Positions 1 through 9,371 of a stretch of 64,000 bases of DNA are shown one piece after another. A program made the position numbers and the translations under genes. Under the pieces are notes generated by a model. That model saw only the letters and a list, made by a program, of their open reading frames with translations. It was not told where the DNA came from and did no database searches. The stretch is from Pleomorphomonas sp. NRK KF1. Lineage in GTDB: Bacteria; Pseudomonadota; Alphaproteobacteria; Rhizobiales; Pleomorphomonadaceae. Where the stretch lies: assembly GCF_023721755.1 (NCBI RefSeq), contig NZ_JAMDLH010000002.1, forward strand, positions 434,001 through 498,000, given 5' to 3'. Each line of letters starts with the position of its first letter. Position 1 is the stretch's first letter.

Positions 1-1181
1 TGAGCGCCCGGCTCCATCACCGCCTCCGGCGAGAAGGCCAGGGTGATCAGGGCGGCAACGGCTACCACCCTCAGTGACAGGGCGCGGCGGTCGATCAGGA
101 CGGCAATCAGCGACACCGCCACAACGATCATCGAGCGCTCCGCCGGCACGTCCATACCCGAGATGACAAAATAGGCGCCGGTGCCCAGCATAGACAGGGC
201 GGCCGCGATCTTCTTGATCGGCAGATTGAGCGCCAGTGGCGGAATCAACGCCAGGACGAGGCGGATCCCGCCGAACAGGAAGGCCGCGACCAAGCTCATG
301 TGCATGCCGGAGATCGACAGCACGTGCGATATGCCGGCGATGCGCATGGCCTCATTGGTCGGGGCGGATATGCCGGCACGGTCACCGACGATCAGGGCGG
401 CCGCGATGGCTCCGGCATCGCCGGGGAGAGCTTGCCGAATGCGCTTCGCCGCGGACGTGCGCAAGGTCTCGATGCCGCTGAGGATGGCGAACTTCAAGCC
501 GGGTGGAGGGGCCTCCGGCCACGATTTGACGCTCCCATAAGAGAAACCGCTGGCTCCGATGCCCGCGAACCATGCGACGCGCGCGAAATCGTAGCCACCG
601 GGAAGAGGCGGCGGCATCGGTGGTGCGAGGCGCGCGAGCATCGTCACGGCCTCGCCAGGCATCGGTGCCGCGCCGCGCGTCGTCACGCGAACGAGCGGCG
701 GCATGCCTCCCCGAGGCGCGGGCTCGATCTCCGCTGGCACGACGACGAGGCGCGCCGCGCCTTTTCCCCTGTCCTCGACGGCCACGACATGCCCGCGGAG
801 CGTCACCGTCCGCTCGAAGGGAAACACGGGATGGGCGGCAAGCCGGGTCATCAGGGCCGCGTGCAGGAACCCGGCGCAGGCGAGGCAGACGAGGATCGGC
901 AGCAGTGGCACGGACGGCGACAGGCGGACGATCACCACGAGCATAGCCGTCAGGCCAAGTCCGGCGAACGCGAACTCGACGGTGGAAGGCTCGCTTATCG
1001 GGGCGAAGTACATGGCCGCGCCGACGGCGGCGGCGACTGGCCACCAGAGAAAACCGCGCCCATCGTCGAGATCGCGAGCAAAGGATTTCCGAAGGGCCGA
1101 GGCCGCGCGACGCCATTGCGCGCCGATGGGCAACCAACCATGGGCGGGGCGCTCGATACTCGTCTCCGTCCGGACCGTCAC
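1..1181 (-). CDS. comEC: ComEC/Rec2 family DNA-uptake channel, N-terminal part (runs off the window)
   Basis: ComEC is the inner-membrane channel that carries single-stranded DNA into the cytoplasm during natural transformation. I translated the minus strand from a GTG at 1181, which follows an in-frame TAG four codons upstream. The visible 393 codons hold a hydrophobic N-terminus, a soluble OB-like stretch (the DUF4131 region), then the competence-domain signature IAGISHVLSISGMHM near residue 285, followed by transmembrane segments. The C-terminal part, including any metallo-beta-lactamase-like domain, lies outside the window. It is divergent from gltX, the usual arrangement in Hyphomicrobiales. 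The overlapping Arg-rich reading frames here are shadows. Whether the cell is naturally competent cannot be judged from this gene alone. Confidence 0.85.
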   Translation of the reverse strand, partial: MTVRTETSIERPAHGWLPIGAQWRRAASALRKSFARDLDDGRGFLWWPVAAAVGAAMYFAPISEPSTVEFAFAGLGLTAMLVVIVRLSPSVPLLPILVCLACAGFLHAALMTRLAAHPVFPFERTVTLRGHVVAVEDRGKGAARLVVVPAEIEPAPRGGMPPLVRVTTRGAAPMPGEAVTMLARLAPPMPPPLPGGYDFARVAWFAGIGASGFSYGSVKSWPEAPPPGLKFAILSGIETLRTSAAKRIRQALPGDAGAIAAALIVGDRAGISAPTNEAMRIAGISHVLSISGMHMSLVAAFLFGGIRLVLALIPPLALNLPIKKIAAALSMLGTGAYFVISGMDVPAERSMIVVAVSLIAVLIDRRALSLRVVAVAALITLAFSPEAVMEPGA

Positions 1182-1336
1182 AGTCGCCGCCTATTTCGTT
1201 GTTCACGCAGCCGAAGCCGCGATCTTATTTTGCGAAACGCGCGGCTTTCCTGTAAGACGCCGTCCACGCCATGTCCGGCCGACGACGATCCGCCGTCCTT
1301 TCCGGGCCAACCCTGGTATTTTCGGAACTATTGTCG

Positions 1337-2761
1337 ATGTCCACGCCCGTCGTCACGCGTTTTGCGCCGTCCCCCACCGGTTTTCTGCACATTGGAGGCG
1401 CGCGGACGGCGCTCTTCAACTGGCTCTACGCCAAGCGGCACGGTGGCAAGATGCTGCTTCGCATCGAGGATACCGATCGCGAACGGTCGACGCAGGCTGC
1501 GGTCGACGCCATCATCGACGGGCTGACCTGGCTGGGTCTCACCTGGGAGGGCGAGCCGATCTCCCAGTTCAAGCGTGCCGATCGTCACGCCGAGGTGGCG
1601 CGCGAACTGGTCGCGGCCGGCAAGGCCTATTATTGCTATTGCACGCCCGACGAGCTCAACGAGATGCGCGAGACCGCCAAGGCGAACGGTCTTCCGCCAC
1701 GCTACGACGGGCGCTGGCGGGATCGCGATGCTTCCGAGGCTCCTGAGGGCGTCAAGCCGTCGGTGCGCATCAAGGCGCCGCTGGATGGCGAGACGGTGAT
1801 CGAGGATGCGGTTCAGGGCACCGTTACCTTCCCCAACAAGGATCTCGACGATTTCATCATTCTGCGTTCCGACGGCACGCCCACCTACATGCATGCGGTG
1901 GTCGTCGACGATCATGACATGGGCGTCACCCAGATCATTCGTGGCGACGACCACCTGACCAACACGGCGCGCCAGAAGATCATTTACGATGCCCTCGGCT
2001 GGGACATGCCGAAGGTGGCGCACATTCCGCTGATCCACGGACCGGACGGTGCCAAGCTCTCCAAGCGTCACGGCGCGTTGGGCGTCGAGGCTTATCGCGC
2101 CATGGGCTACCTGCCTGTCGCGCTTCGCAATTATCTCGTTCGGCTGGGCTGGGCGCATGGCGATGCCGAGATTCTCTCCCCCGACGAAATGGTCGCCCTG
2201 TTCGACCTCGAGGGGATCGGCCGTTCGCCGTCACGCTTCGACTTCGGCAAGCTTGAGAACCTCAACGGCCACTATATCCGCCAGACGCCGGATGACGAGC
2301 TGGTGCGCCATATCGTCGCCCTGCTTGACCACATTCCCGGCGGCGCGGAGCTGAAGGCGAAGCTCGACGACGGCAAGAAGGCGCAGCTGACCGCCGCCAT
2401 GCCCGGTCTCAAGGAGCGCGCCAAGACGCTCCTCGAACTGATCGACAACGCCGGCTACCTGTTCGCCAGCCGGCCGTTGGTCCCCGACGAGAAGGCCGCC
2501 GCACTGCTTGACGCTTCCGGAAAGGCCGCGCTCGGCGATCTGCTGCCGCGCCTCAAGGCGCTGCCGGACTGGACCGCCGCCGCCACCGAGGAGGTCGTCC
2601 GCGCCTACGCGACGGAAACCGGCCTCAAGCTCGGCAAAGTGGCCCAGCCACTTCGGGCCGCTGCCACGGGGCGCACGACTTCGCCGCCGATCTTCGACGT
2701 GCTCGCGGTGCTTGGTCGAGACGAGGCGCTCGGCCGCATCGGCGATGTGCTGGCCGATTGA
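1337..2761 (+). CDS. gltX: Glutamyl-tRNA synthetase
   Basis: Class I aminoacyl-tRNA synthetase that charges tRNA-Glu with glutamate. The 474-residue product has the ATP-binding HIGH-type motif HIGG at residues 18-21 in the context [15 protein letters not shown], and the KMSKS-type loop KLSKRHG at 240-246. The C-terminal third is the helical anticodon-binding domain. Length is normal for bacterial GluRS. An in-frame ATG exists at 1271, but the conserved protein begins at the ATG at 1337 ([15 protein letters not shown]), so that start is used. Alphaproteobacteria often carry a second GltX and use the amidotransferase GatCAB, so a tRNA-Gln mischarging role is possible but not visible here. A hairpin terminator follows. 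Confidence 0.97.
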   Translation: MSTPVVTRFAPSPTGFLHIGGARTALFNWLYAKRHGGKMLLRIEDTDRERSTQAAVDAIIDGLTWLGLTWEGEPISQFKRADRHAEVARELVAAGKAYYCYCTPDELNEMRETAKANGLPPRYDGRWRDRDASEAPEGVKPSVRIKAPLDGETVIEDAVQGTVTFPNKDLDDFIILRSDGTPTYMHAVVVDDHDMGVTQIIRGDDHLTNTARQKIIYDALGWDMPKVAHIPLIHGPDGAKLSKRHGALGVEAYRAMGYLPVALRNYLVRLGWAHGDAEILSPDEMVALFDLEGIGRSPSRFDFGKLENLNGHYIRQTPDDELVRHIVALLDHIPGGAELKAKLDDGKKAQLTAAMPGLKERAKTLLELIDNAGYLFASRPLVPDEKAAALLDASGKAALGDLLPRLKALPDWTAAATEEVVRAYATETGLKLGKVAQPLRAAATGRTTSPPIFDVLAVLGRDEALGRIGDVLAD

Positions 2762-2786
2762 TCGATCCGGAAGCCTGCAAATCATC

Positions 2787-2820
2787 AGCCCCGCCCGGCT
2801 CGGCCGCGGCGGGGCTTTCA
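2787..2820 (+). terminator. Rho-independent terminator of gltX
   Basis: The 8-bp stem AGCCCCGC (2787-2794) pairs with GCGGGGCT (2809-2816) around a GC-rich loop and is followed by a short T run. It lies 26 nt after the gltX stop codon. Confidence 0.65.
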
Positions 2821-3048
2821 CTTCCTTGCGAGGTGAAACGACAGAAGGTGGAAAGCTTCCTGCTCCACTCAGCAAGGCGACAAGCATCACGGAGTGAAAA
2901 AGCTCACCGAAACAATAACTCCCCCGGCAACGGCCCGGTTCCGCACCTCAGCCGAAATGGCAAGTCTGACCACCAATTCGACGGCTTGCCGGAGTAGGGA
3001 TTTTCCGCTACGTGAAGATCGACATGCGACTGGGAGGTTGGTCGGCAG

Positions 3049-3064
3049 TTTACGTAAGCGTAAG
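3049..3064. promoter_or_regulatory. Candidate operator upstream of gltA
   Basis: TTTACGTAAGCGTAAG is an imperfect 16-bp palindrome (12 of 16 positions symmetric), 62 nt upstream of the gltA ATG. Its layout recalls the TTTACGT-N2-ACGTAAA type of site described for MerR-family LiuR regulators of branched-chain amino acid catabolism. That assignment is inference from memory of the motif and no regulator gene is nearby. Confidence 0.3.
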
Positions 3065-3126
3065 CGCTTTATCCTTCCCCTCATTGGCCTGGTCCACCCG
3101 ATCACCTCTGCTGGAGATCCGACCGA

Positions 3127-4419
3127 ATGACCACGAAGAACGCGACCGTCACCATCGATGACAAGACCTATGAGTTCCCGCTCAAGGACGCGAGCATCGG
3201 CCCGAGCGTGATGGACATCTCCACCTTCTATGGCAAAACCGGCCACTTCACTTACGATCCGGGCTATACGTCGACCGGCGCCTGCGAATCCAAGATCACC
3301 TATATCGACGGCGACAAGGGCGTGCTGCTCTATCGCGGCTACCCGATCGAACAGTTGACGCTCAAGGGCGACTATCTCGAAACCTGCTACCTCCTGCTCT
3401 ACGGCGAACTGCCGACCCATGCGCAGAAGGAGCAATTCGATCGCCACATCACCCGCCACACCATGATCCACGAGCAGATGACCCGCTTCTTCCAGGGTTA
3501 TCGTCGTGACGCCCACCCGATGGCGGTGATGGTCGGTACGGTCGGTGCGTTGTCGGCCTTCTATCACGACTCGATCGACATTTCCGATCCGCACCAGCGG
3601 ATGATCGCCTCGCATCGAATGATCGCCAAGATGCCGACGATCGCCGCCATGGCTTACAAGTATTCGATCGGCCAGCCGTTCATTCACCCGAAGAACGACC
3701 TCGATTACGCGGCGAACTTCCTGCACATGTGCTTCGCCGTTCCGGCCGAAGAGTACAAGGTCAACCCCATTCTCGCCCAGGCCATGGATCGCATCTTCAC
3801 GCTCCATGCCGATCACGAGCAGAATGCCTCGACCTCGACGGTGCGTCTTGCCGGTTCGTCGGGCGCCAACCCGTTCGCCTGCATCGCCGCCGGCATCGCC
3901 TGTCTTTGGGGACCGGCCCATGGCGGGGCCAACGAGGCGGCGCTCAACATGCTGGCCGAGATCGGGTCGGTTGATCGAATCCCCGAGTATATCGCTCGCG
4001 CCAAGGACAAGAACGACCCGTTCCGCCTGATGGGCTTCGGTCATCGCGTCTACAAGAACTACGATCCGCGCGCCAAGATCATGCAGCAGACCTGCCATGA
4101 GGTGCTTGAGACGCTCGGCATCAAGGATGACCCGCTGCTCGACGTGGCCGTCGAGCTGGAGCGGATCGCGCTCAGCGACGAGTATTTCATCGAGAAGAAG
4201 CTCTACCCGAACATCGACTTCTATTCGGGCATCACCCTGAAGGCGATGGGCTTCCCGACCTCGATGTTCACCGTGCTGTTCGCCGTCGCCCGTACCGTCG
4301 GCTGGATCGCCCAGTGGAAGGAAATGGTCGAGGATCCGAGCCAGAAGATCGGCCGTCCGCGCCAGCTCTACATCGGCGCGCCGCAGCGCGACTATGTGGA
4401 GTACGACAAGCGCGACTGA
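3127..4419 (+). CDS. gltA: Citrate synthase (type II, hexameric family)
   Basis: Condenses acetyl-CoA with oxaloacetate to citrate, the entry step of the TCA cycle. The 430-residue length matches Gram-negative type II citrate synthases. The active-site regions are visible: [10 protein letters not shown] around residue 265 and [16 protein letters not shown] around 300 supply the two catalytic histidines, and NIDFYSGI near 360 supplies the catalytic Asp. The ATG at 3127 follows GGAG at good spacing (CTGGAGATCCGACCG). It sits between gltX and the convergent lpxB, with its own terminator, so it is probably monocistronic. The palindrome at 3049-3064 is a possible control site. Confidence 0.97.
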   Translation: MTTKNATVTIDDKTYEFPLKDASIGPSVMDISTFYGKTGHFTYDPGYTSTGACESKITYIDGDKGVLLYRGYPIEQLTLKGDYLETCYLLLYGELPTHAQKEQFDRHITRHTMIHEQMTRFFQGYRRDAHPMAVMVGTVGALSAFYHDSIDISDPHQRMIASHRMIAKMPTIAAMAYKYSIGQPFIHPKNDLDYAANFLHMCFAVPAEEYKVNPILAQAMDRIFTLHADHEQNASTSTVRLAGSSGANPFACIAAGIACLWGPAHGGANEAALNMLAEIGSVDRIPEYIARAKDKNDPFRLMGFGHRVYKNYDPRAKIMQQTCHEVLETLGIKDDPLLDVAVELERIALSDEYFIEKKLYPNIDFYSGITLKAMGFPTSMFTVLFAVARTVGWIAQWKEMVEDPSQKIGRPRQLYIGAPQRDYVEYDKRD

Positions 4420-4452
4420 GGCTCAGCGCTGTTCGCGCAAGACAATCAATCG

Positions 4453-4479
4453 CCCCCGGCAGCAATGCCGGGGGTTTTT
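4453..4479 (+). terminator. Strong Rho-independent terminator of gltA
   Basis: The 9-bp stem CCCCCGGCA / TGCCGGGGG closes on a GCAA tetraloop and is followed by TTTTTG. It lies 33 nt after the gltA stop and separates gltA from the convergent lpxB. Confidence 0.92.
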
Positions 4480-4499
4480 GCTTGGAGCGTAAAGCGTCT

Positions 4500-5687
4500 T
4501 CAGCGCGTGGCGAGCCGAAGCACCACGTCCGCCGCCGTGTCGGCCGCCGGTCTTCCATCCGGCAAGGCCATCATGTCGCGCAGGCGCGCAAAGGCGGCAA
4601 GCTGCTCGGCACGGGCTGTCGTCTCGGACAGAAGCGGCGCCAGCGCATCGGCAAGCCGCTCGGGCGCAAGATCGGGGTCGAGAAACTCCGGGCTCGCCTT
4701 CTCCCCGAGAATGATGTTGGCGAGACCGAACATGCTGATGTTGACCAGCCCCGGAATGCGACGGGCAACTTCGGACACCAGACGGAAGAGCGGATCGCGC
4801 GCATAGGCGATCACGCTCGGCACACCGGCGAGCGCCAGTTCCAGCGTCACCGTGCCGGAGGTCGCAAGCGCCGCGTGAGCCGATCGGAAGGCAGCCCACT
4901 TGGTTGCCTCGCCGGTGACGACCTGCGGGCGCACTGCCCATCCGGACGTTTCTTCCTCGATGCGCGCCCTGAGGCGTTCAACGGCCGGCAGCACGGGACG
5001 AAAGACGACACCGCGAGCCGACAACACATCCAGAACCCGTCCGTATAGCGCCAGCATCCGGTCGATCTCGCCGGAGCGGCTGCCCGGAAGCACCAGCAGC
5101 GTCGGCGGCGCACCGTCTGCCAGCGGAGGGCGTTCCCCAGGAGCGGCGGTGAGCAGTTCCGGCCTATCGATCAACGGGTGACCGACGTAGGTCGCCTCAG
5201 GACCCTTCAGACGTTCCAGGGCGGCCGGTTCGAACGGAAGGAGCGCCAGCACATGATCGACGTAAGACGCCATCCTGCGGGCTCTGTTCGGCCGCCAAGC
5301 CCATACGGAAGGGCATACATAGTCGACGATGGGCAAGTTCGGCAGTGCGGCCCGAACATCGTGCGCCACGCGGTGGGTGAAATCCGGGCTGTCGATGATC
5401 ACCAACACGTCCGGCCGGCCTGCAATGACGGCGCCGGCCGTCTCGGCGGTACGAAGCTGAATGAGCGGCAGCCTTTTGACGACCGGGCCAAAGCCCATGA
5501 CCGCAATGTCGTGCAGGGAGAACAGGCTCGGCATACCATCGGCGGCCATCCGGTCGCCGCCGACACCGAAGAACTCGACCGGGCGCATCGACAGCCGCTT
5601 CAACGCCGCCATCAACCGCGCGCCGAGCTGATCGCCGGACTCCTCGCCGACGACGATGGCGACGCGGAGCGGCGAACCTTCAGTCAT
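4500..5687 (-). CDS. lpxB: Lipid-A-disaccharide synthase
   Basis: GT19 glycosyltransferase that joins UDP-2,3-diacylglucosamine to lipid X (2,3-diacylglucosamine 1-phosphate) to form the tetraacyl disaccharide precursor of lipid A. The protein has 395 residues. The N-terminal motif VGEESGDQLGA (13-23), LVLPGSRSGEI in the middle and ATSGTVTLELAL near 273 are family signatures. It works as a peripheral membrane enzyme on the cytoplasmic face. The ATG overlaps the lpxI stop by 4 nt (ATGA), so translation is probably coupled. It is the last gene of the rpsB-to-lpxB minus-strand run. Confidence 0.96.
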   Translation of the reverse strand: MTEGSPLRVAIVVGEESGDQLGARLMAALKRLSMRPVEFFGVGGDRMAADGMPSLFSLHDIAVMGFGPVVKRLPLIQLRTAETAGAVIAGRPDVLVIIDSPDFTHRVAHDVRAALPNLPIVDYVCPSVWAWRPNRARRMASYVDHVLALLPFEPAALERLKGPEATYVGHPLIDRPELLTAAPGERPPLADGAPPTLLVLPGSRSGEIDRMLALYGRVLDVLSARGVVFRPVLPAVERLRARIEEETSGWAVRPQVVTGEATKWAAFRSAHAALATSGTVTLELALAGVPSVIAYARDPLFRLVSEVARRIPGLVNISMFGLANIILGEKASPEFLDPDLAPERLADALAPLLSETTARAEQLAAFARLRDMMALPDGRPAADTAADVVLRLATR

Positions 5688-6553
5688 GACGCACCGTCCG
5701 GAAAAGATCGAACCTGCAGGAACAAGCGGGCCGCATCCGCCGCGGCGACTGTGGCAGGCCGATCGACGATCATGACCCGGCCGGACTCCACGACGATGCC
5801 CGCCAGCCCCGCGGCCACCGCCATCTCGACCGTCCTGGGACCGATGGTCGGCAGGTCGACGCGCAGATCCTGCTGCGGTTTGGCCGCTTTCACCAACACG
5901 CCGGAACGGTGTGCCGCCTTGAGGCGGCCGCGCTTCCTGAGGTCGGCCACGCGCTGCAGGAGTTCGTCCGTGCCCTCGATGCCTTCGACCGCGATGACCC
6001 GGCCCGAAATCGCCACGACGGCCTGCCCGATATCCAGACGACCGAGCGATAACGACGCCTCGATGCCCTTGACGATATCCGCCTCGGCATCGTCGCTGGG
6101 CTTGATGCGCCCCAGATTGCCGCTACCGCCAACCAGTTCGTGTGCGACCTGATGGGCGCCGACAACGCGGTAGCCGCGATCCTCAAGAAAGCGAACGACG
6201 TTCTTCAGCACGGTGTCGTCGCCGCCGACCATCAGCGACAGAATCTTCGGCAGGCTCAGGACGGCGCCGAGATCAACTCTAATCGCCGAGAAATCCGGCC
6301 GGTTGACGGCGCCACAGATCACGACTTCGCCGACGCGCTCACGCGCCATGAGATCGAAGAGACGGCCGATTTCGCCCCAGCGCAGCCAATGGTGATGAAA
6401 GGCTTCGATGTCGAGGTCGGCCTCGCCGACGATACCGAACAAGACGACTGGTCTTCCAGCCGCCTCGGCCGCCCGCGCCACGACGACGGGAACGCCGCCG
6501 CCGCCAGCTATGATGCCCAGGGTCGGGCGGTCGGAAGCGGTCGCCCGGCTCAT
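5684..6553 (-). CDS. lpxI: UDP-2,3-diacylglucosamine diphosphatase LpxI (DUF1009)
   Basis: LpxI hydrolyses UDP-2,3-diacylglucosamine to lipid X and UMP, replacing LpxH in alphaproteobacteria. The 289-residue protein starts with a Gly-rich segment (LGIIAGGGGVPVVVA, residues 12-26) and ends with the conserved region KAAKPQQDLRVDLPTIGPRT that carries the catalytic acidic residues of the family. Placement between lpxA and lpxB, with 4-nt ATGA overlaps on both sides, supports the role. No lpxH-like gene is seen in the window. Confidence 0.94.
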   Translation of the reverse strand: MSRATASDRPTLGIIAGGGGVPVVVARAAEAAGRPVVLFGIVGEADLDIEAFHHHWLRWGEIGRLFDLMARERVGEVVICGAVNRPDFSAIRVDLGAVLSLPKILSLMVGGDDTVLKNVVRFLEDRGYRVVGAHQVAHELVGGSGNLGRIKPSDDAEADIVKGIEASLSLGRLDIGQAVVAISGRVIAVEGIEGTDELLQRVADLRKRGRLKAAHRSGVLVKAAKPQQDLRVDLPTIGPRTVEMAVAAGLAGIVVESGRVMIVDRPATVAAADAARLFLQVRSFPDGAS

Positions 6554-7356
6554 TCGCCCTCGCCGTCCCGGCTTCTCGGCGTACAGATGGCGCGATCGCC
6601 ACCCGCCCGAATGAACTCGACCATGCGATCGACCAACTGGCTGCCGCCATGGGTCTCCACGACACGGTCGAGGCGCACGGACAGTGGGTCATCACCTTCG
6701 AACAGCAGCTTGTAGGCGTTGCGCAACGCATGGATGTCGTCGCGGGGGTAATTGGCGCGCCTTAGACCGACGAGGTTCAGGCCGCCAAGACGGGCACGGT
6801 TGCCGGTGACGATGCCGAAGGGAATGATGTCGTTCTCGACGCCGGTCATTCCGCCGACCATCACGCCCTCGCCTATGCGAACCCACTGGTGCACGGCGCT
6901 GAGACCACCCAGAATGGCGTTGTCGCCGATGTGGACATGGCCGCCGAGCGTGGCACAGTTGACCAGAATGACGTTGTTGCCAACCACGCAATCGTGGGCG
7001 ACATGGGCGTTGGCCATAAGAAGGCAGCCGGAGCCGACGCGCGTCAGCATGCCGCCCCCCTCGGTCCCGAGATGCAGCGTCACGCACTCGCGAATGACTG
7101 TCCGCTCGCCGACCTCAAGACGGCTCGGCTCGCCCCGGTACTTGAGGTCCTGCGGCACCATGCCCACCGTAGCGTGCGGGAACACGGTGACGCCGTCGCC
7201 CAGCGTCGTGCGGCCATCCACCACCGTGTGCGCGTGCAACACGACGCCTTCGCCCAGCCGCACGTTGGGCCCGACCACGCTGAAAGGGCCGATGCTGACG
7301 TCGTTTCCGATCTCGGCGGCCGGATCGACCACAGCGGTGGGATGGATGGTGGGCAT
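6550..7356 (-). CDS. lpxA: UDP-N-acetylglucosamine acyltransferase
   Basis: First step of lipid A synthesis: transfer of an R-3-hydroxyacyl chain from acyl carrier protein to the 3-OH of UDP-GlcNAc. The product has 268 residues, with many hexapeptide repeats forming a left-handed beta helix in the N-terminal two thirds and a helical C-terminus. The catalytic histidine sits in NAHVAHDCVVGNN. I chose the ATG at 7356 (MPTIHPTAVVDP), which has GAGG nine nt upstream and matches the family N-terminus; an in-frame start seven codons earlier has no such support. The stop overlaps lpxI by 4 nt. Confidence 0.95.
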   Translation of the reverse strand: MPTIHPTAVVDPAAEIGNDVSIGPFSVVGPNVRLGEGVVLHAHTVVDGRTTLGDGVTVFPHATVGMVPQDLKYRGEPSRLEVGERTVIRECVTLHLGTEGGGMLTRVGSGCLLMANAHVAHDCVVGNNVILVNCATLGGHVHIGDNAILGGLSAVHQWVRIGEGVMVGGMTGVENDIIPFGIVTGNRARLGGLNLVGLRRANYPRDDIHALRNAYKLLFEGDDPLSVRLDRVVETHGGSQLVDRMVEFIRAGGDRAICTPRSRDGEGE

Positions 7357-7479
7357 GCAGGTGATCCTCGGTGGCAAAGCGACAGCAAGCCGCTCGCTTC
7401 CCTATAGCTTCCGTTGCCTGGGGAAAGGCTGCAATTAATGTTTCAGCGTATTACGACGCGGCAACGTGGCGGCAGTCTG

Positions 7480-7977
7480 TCAGGCGTTCACCAGCATGGC
7501 GCTGAGTTCGGCCTCGGCGACTTTGGTGCCACCGACGATGGCGGTCGCCTCGAACCACCACATGTTGGCGCGCTTTTTCATCTTGCGAACGTGATATTCC
7601 ACCACGTCGCCAGGGCCGACCGGCTTCCTGAACTTCACCTTGTCGATGGTCATGAAGTAGACCAGCTTCGGCGCCATTCCCTCGGTGGCGTTGACGCAGA
7701 TGGCACCGGCGGTCTGGGCCATGCCCTCGATCATCAGCACGCCGGGCATGACCGGCGCGTCGGGGAAATGTCCCTGGAACTGCGGTTCGTTGATGGTGAC
7801 GTTCTTGATGCCGATGGCCGAGTTGTCGCCGTCGATCTCGATGATCCGGTCGATCATCATGAAGGGATAGCGGTGCGGCAAAGCCTTCAGGAGCGCCTGG
7901 ATGTCCATGACTCCCAGGGTGCCCTTGGTTGGCGTTCCGGCTTCGGCCGGTGCCGTTGCGGTGTCGGTTTCGCTCAC
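7480..7977 (-). CDS. fabZ: 3-hydroxyacyl-[acyl-carrier-protein] dehydratase FabZ
   Basis: Dehydrates 3-hydroxyacyl-ACP to trans-2-enoyl-ACP in fatty acid elongation and competes with LpxA and LpxD for the same substrates. The hot-dog fold is recognised from [13 protein letters not shown] and [20 protein letters not shown], which contain the catalytic His and Glu. The GTG at 7977 overlaps the lpxD stop as GTGA and gives 165 residues. An ATG at 7908 would give 142 residues and a shorter N-terminus than usual. The first 20 residues (Thr/Ala/Glu-rich) are not conserved, so the exact start is uncertain; the function is not. Confidence 0.93.
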   Translation of the reverse strand: MSETDTATAPAEAGTPTKGTLGVMDIQALLKALPHRYPFMMIDRIIEIDGDNSAIGIKNVTINEPQFQGHFPDAPVMPGVLMIEGMAQTAGAICVNATEGMAPKLVYFMTIDKVKFRKPVGPGDVVEYHVRKMKKRANMWWFEATAIVGGTKVAEAELSAMLVNA

Positions 7978-9023
7978 GTTTCGTCCCTTCCCGTCGCCTG
8001 CTTCACGGCCCTCTTCAGGGCCATCTGTTCCTTGGTCCACTCCCGAATCGGCTTCGCCGGGTTGCCGACGTAGCGCGTCCCCGCGGGAATGCTGTCCTTC
8101 ACCATGGCGCCGCCCGAAATCTGGGCGCCCATTCCAATGCGAATGTGACCGGCAAGCCCCGTATGACCGCCGATCGCCACGAAATCCTCGAGCTGCGTCG
8201 AGCCGGAGATGCCAACCTGAGCCACCAGCACGCAATGCCGGCCGACCTCGACGTTGTGTCCGATCTGAACGCCGTTATCGATCTTGGTGCCCTCGCCGAT
8301 CACCGTGTCCCGATTGGAGCCGCGATCGATGGTCACGTTGGCGCCGATCTCGACGTCGTCCTGAATCACGACCCGGCCGATCTGGGGCACCTTGAGGTGA
8401 CCGCGCGGCCCCATCGCAAAACCAAAGCCGTCCTGGCCGATGCGCGAGCCGGGGTGAATGATGACCCGATTGCCGACAAGTGCGTATTGAAGCGTCACAC
8501 CGGCCCCGATGTATCCATCGCGACCGAAACGGACGCCCCGACCGACAACGGCATTGGCCGACACCACGCTCCCTGCGCCGATCTCCGCGCCCGCGCCGAT
8601 CACGGCGCCCGGCTCGATGGTGACCCCCTCTTCGAGACGCGCCGTGGGATGCACGTTCGCTGCCGACGAGATCCCCGCTTCGCCGAACGGCCCTTTCAGA
8701 CGGAAGGCGTCGGGGAACAGCGCCTGCATGATCATCGCCATCGCCCGATAGGGCTGCTGAGCCACAACGACGGCCGCGCCCTCAGGGGCATCGGCGACGT
8801 GGGCGGCCGAGCAGATGACGACGGAGGCCTTCGTCTCGCGGAAGGACGCGACGTAATGGGGGTTGTCGAGGAAGGAAAGATCGCCTGGGCCAGCCTGATC
8901 GAGCGGCGCCACGCGGCCGATGGCGATCTCGACGTCGCCCCGCGCAACTTCTCCACCCGCAATGCGCGCCACCTCGGCCAGTTTGAGCGGGCCGGACGGC
9001 ACGAAGAACACTGGATCGGTCAT
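7974..9023 (-). CDS. lpxD: UDP-3-O-(3-hydroxyacyl)glucosamine N-acyltransferase
   Basis: Third step of lipid A synthesis: N-acylation of UDP-3-O-acylglucosamine using 3-hydroxyacyl-ACP. The 349-residue protein has the N-terminal uridine-binding domain (residues 1-110) followed by a hexapeptide-repeat beta helix, for example [19 protein letters not shown]. The [13 protein letters not shown] segment carries the conserved His region. The stop overlaps fabZ. Upstream there is a 348-nt gap with the bamA terminator, so lpxD probably begins its own transcript with fabZ-lpxA-lpxI-lpxB. Confidence 0.96.
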   Translation of the reverse strand: MTDPVFFVPSGPLKLAEVARIAGGEVARGDVEIAIGRVAPLDQAGPGDLSFLDNPHYVASFRETKASVVICSAAHVADAPEGAAVVVAQQPYRAMAMIMQALFPDAFRLKGPFGEAGISSAANVHPTARLEEGVTIEPGAVIGAGAEIGAGSVVSANAVVGRGVRFGRDGYIGAGVTLQYALVGNRVIIHPGSRIGQDGFGFAMGPRGHLKVPQIGRVVIQDDVEIGANVTIDRGSNRDTVIGEGTKIDNGVQIGHNVEVGRHCVLVAQVGISGSTQLEDFVAIGGHTGLAGHIRIGMGAQISGGAMVKDSIPAGTRYVGNPAKPIREWTKEQMALKRAVKQATGRDET

Positions 9024-9371
9024 GACAACACTCGCTCGTCCCTGCCGGTCACGAACCGCGCTGGACGCACGCCTTCCTTCTTCGTTTCGGCTGACACACC
9101 ACTGGCTCTGCGGCCGCCCGGCTCGCCGTTGCGGCCGGCTGCGATGTCACCGGAACGGAAGGCATTAGCCATTGCTTCGAGGCGGTGTCAACCGATGGGA
9201 CGCCCAGAATCCTCAATGAAAGCCGGGTGTGTGAAGATCAGACTGCATCCTTGCCCGTCATTCGAGGCGCCACAATCGCCCGGAAGCCGATGCAGAGCTA
9301 ACGCAGGCCCTGGCCAAAACGAAACCGCCGCGCTTGTGGCGCGGCGGCTGACGATTTGCGATGAAACGAGG
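9024..9371. other. lpxD-bamA intergenic region
   Basis: This 348-nt stretch has no gene I can support. It contains the bamA terminator at 9314-9347 and should contain the lpxD promoter, though I could not pick out convincing -35/-10 boxes. No ompH/skp gene is present between bamA and lpxD. Confidence 0.5.
9314..9347 (-). terminator. Rho-independent terminator of bamA
   Basis: On the minus strand a 9-bp stem CCGCCGCGC / GCGCGGCGG (9325-9347 in window coordinates) is followed by TTTCGTTTTG. It lies 24 nt after the bamA stop and splits the lpx genes from bamA. Confidence 0.85.

Larger units (their letters stand above)
2762..3126. other. gltX-gltA intergenic region
   Basis: This 365-nt stretch has no credible gene. 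It holds the gltX terminator (2787-2820) and the 5' region of gltA, with an interrupted palindrome at 3049-3064. Short reading frames such as the one starting at 2894 run into the gltA start and look like chance. Confidence 0.6.

Noticed and set aside
382-1206. A 274-codon Arg-rich frame at the left edge
   Set aside because: Another minus-strand frame gives a clear ComEC protein with the ISGMHM signature, so this one is a shadow.
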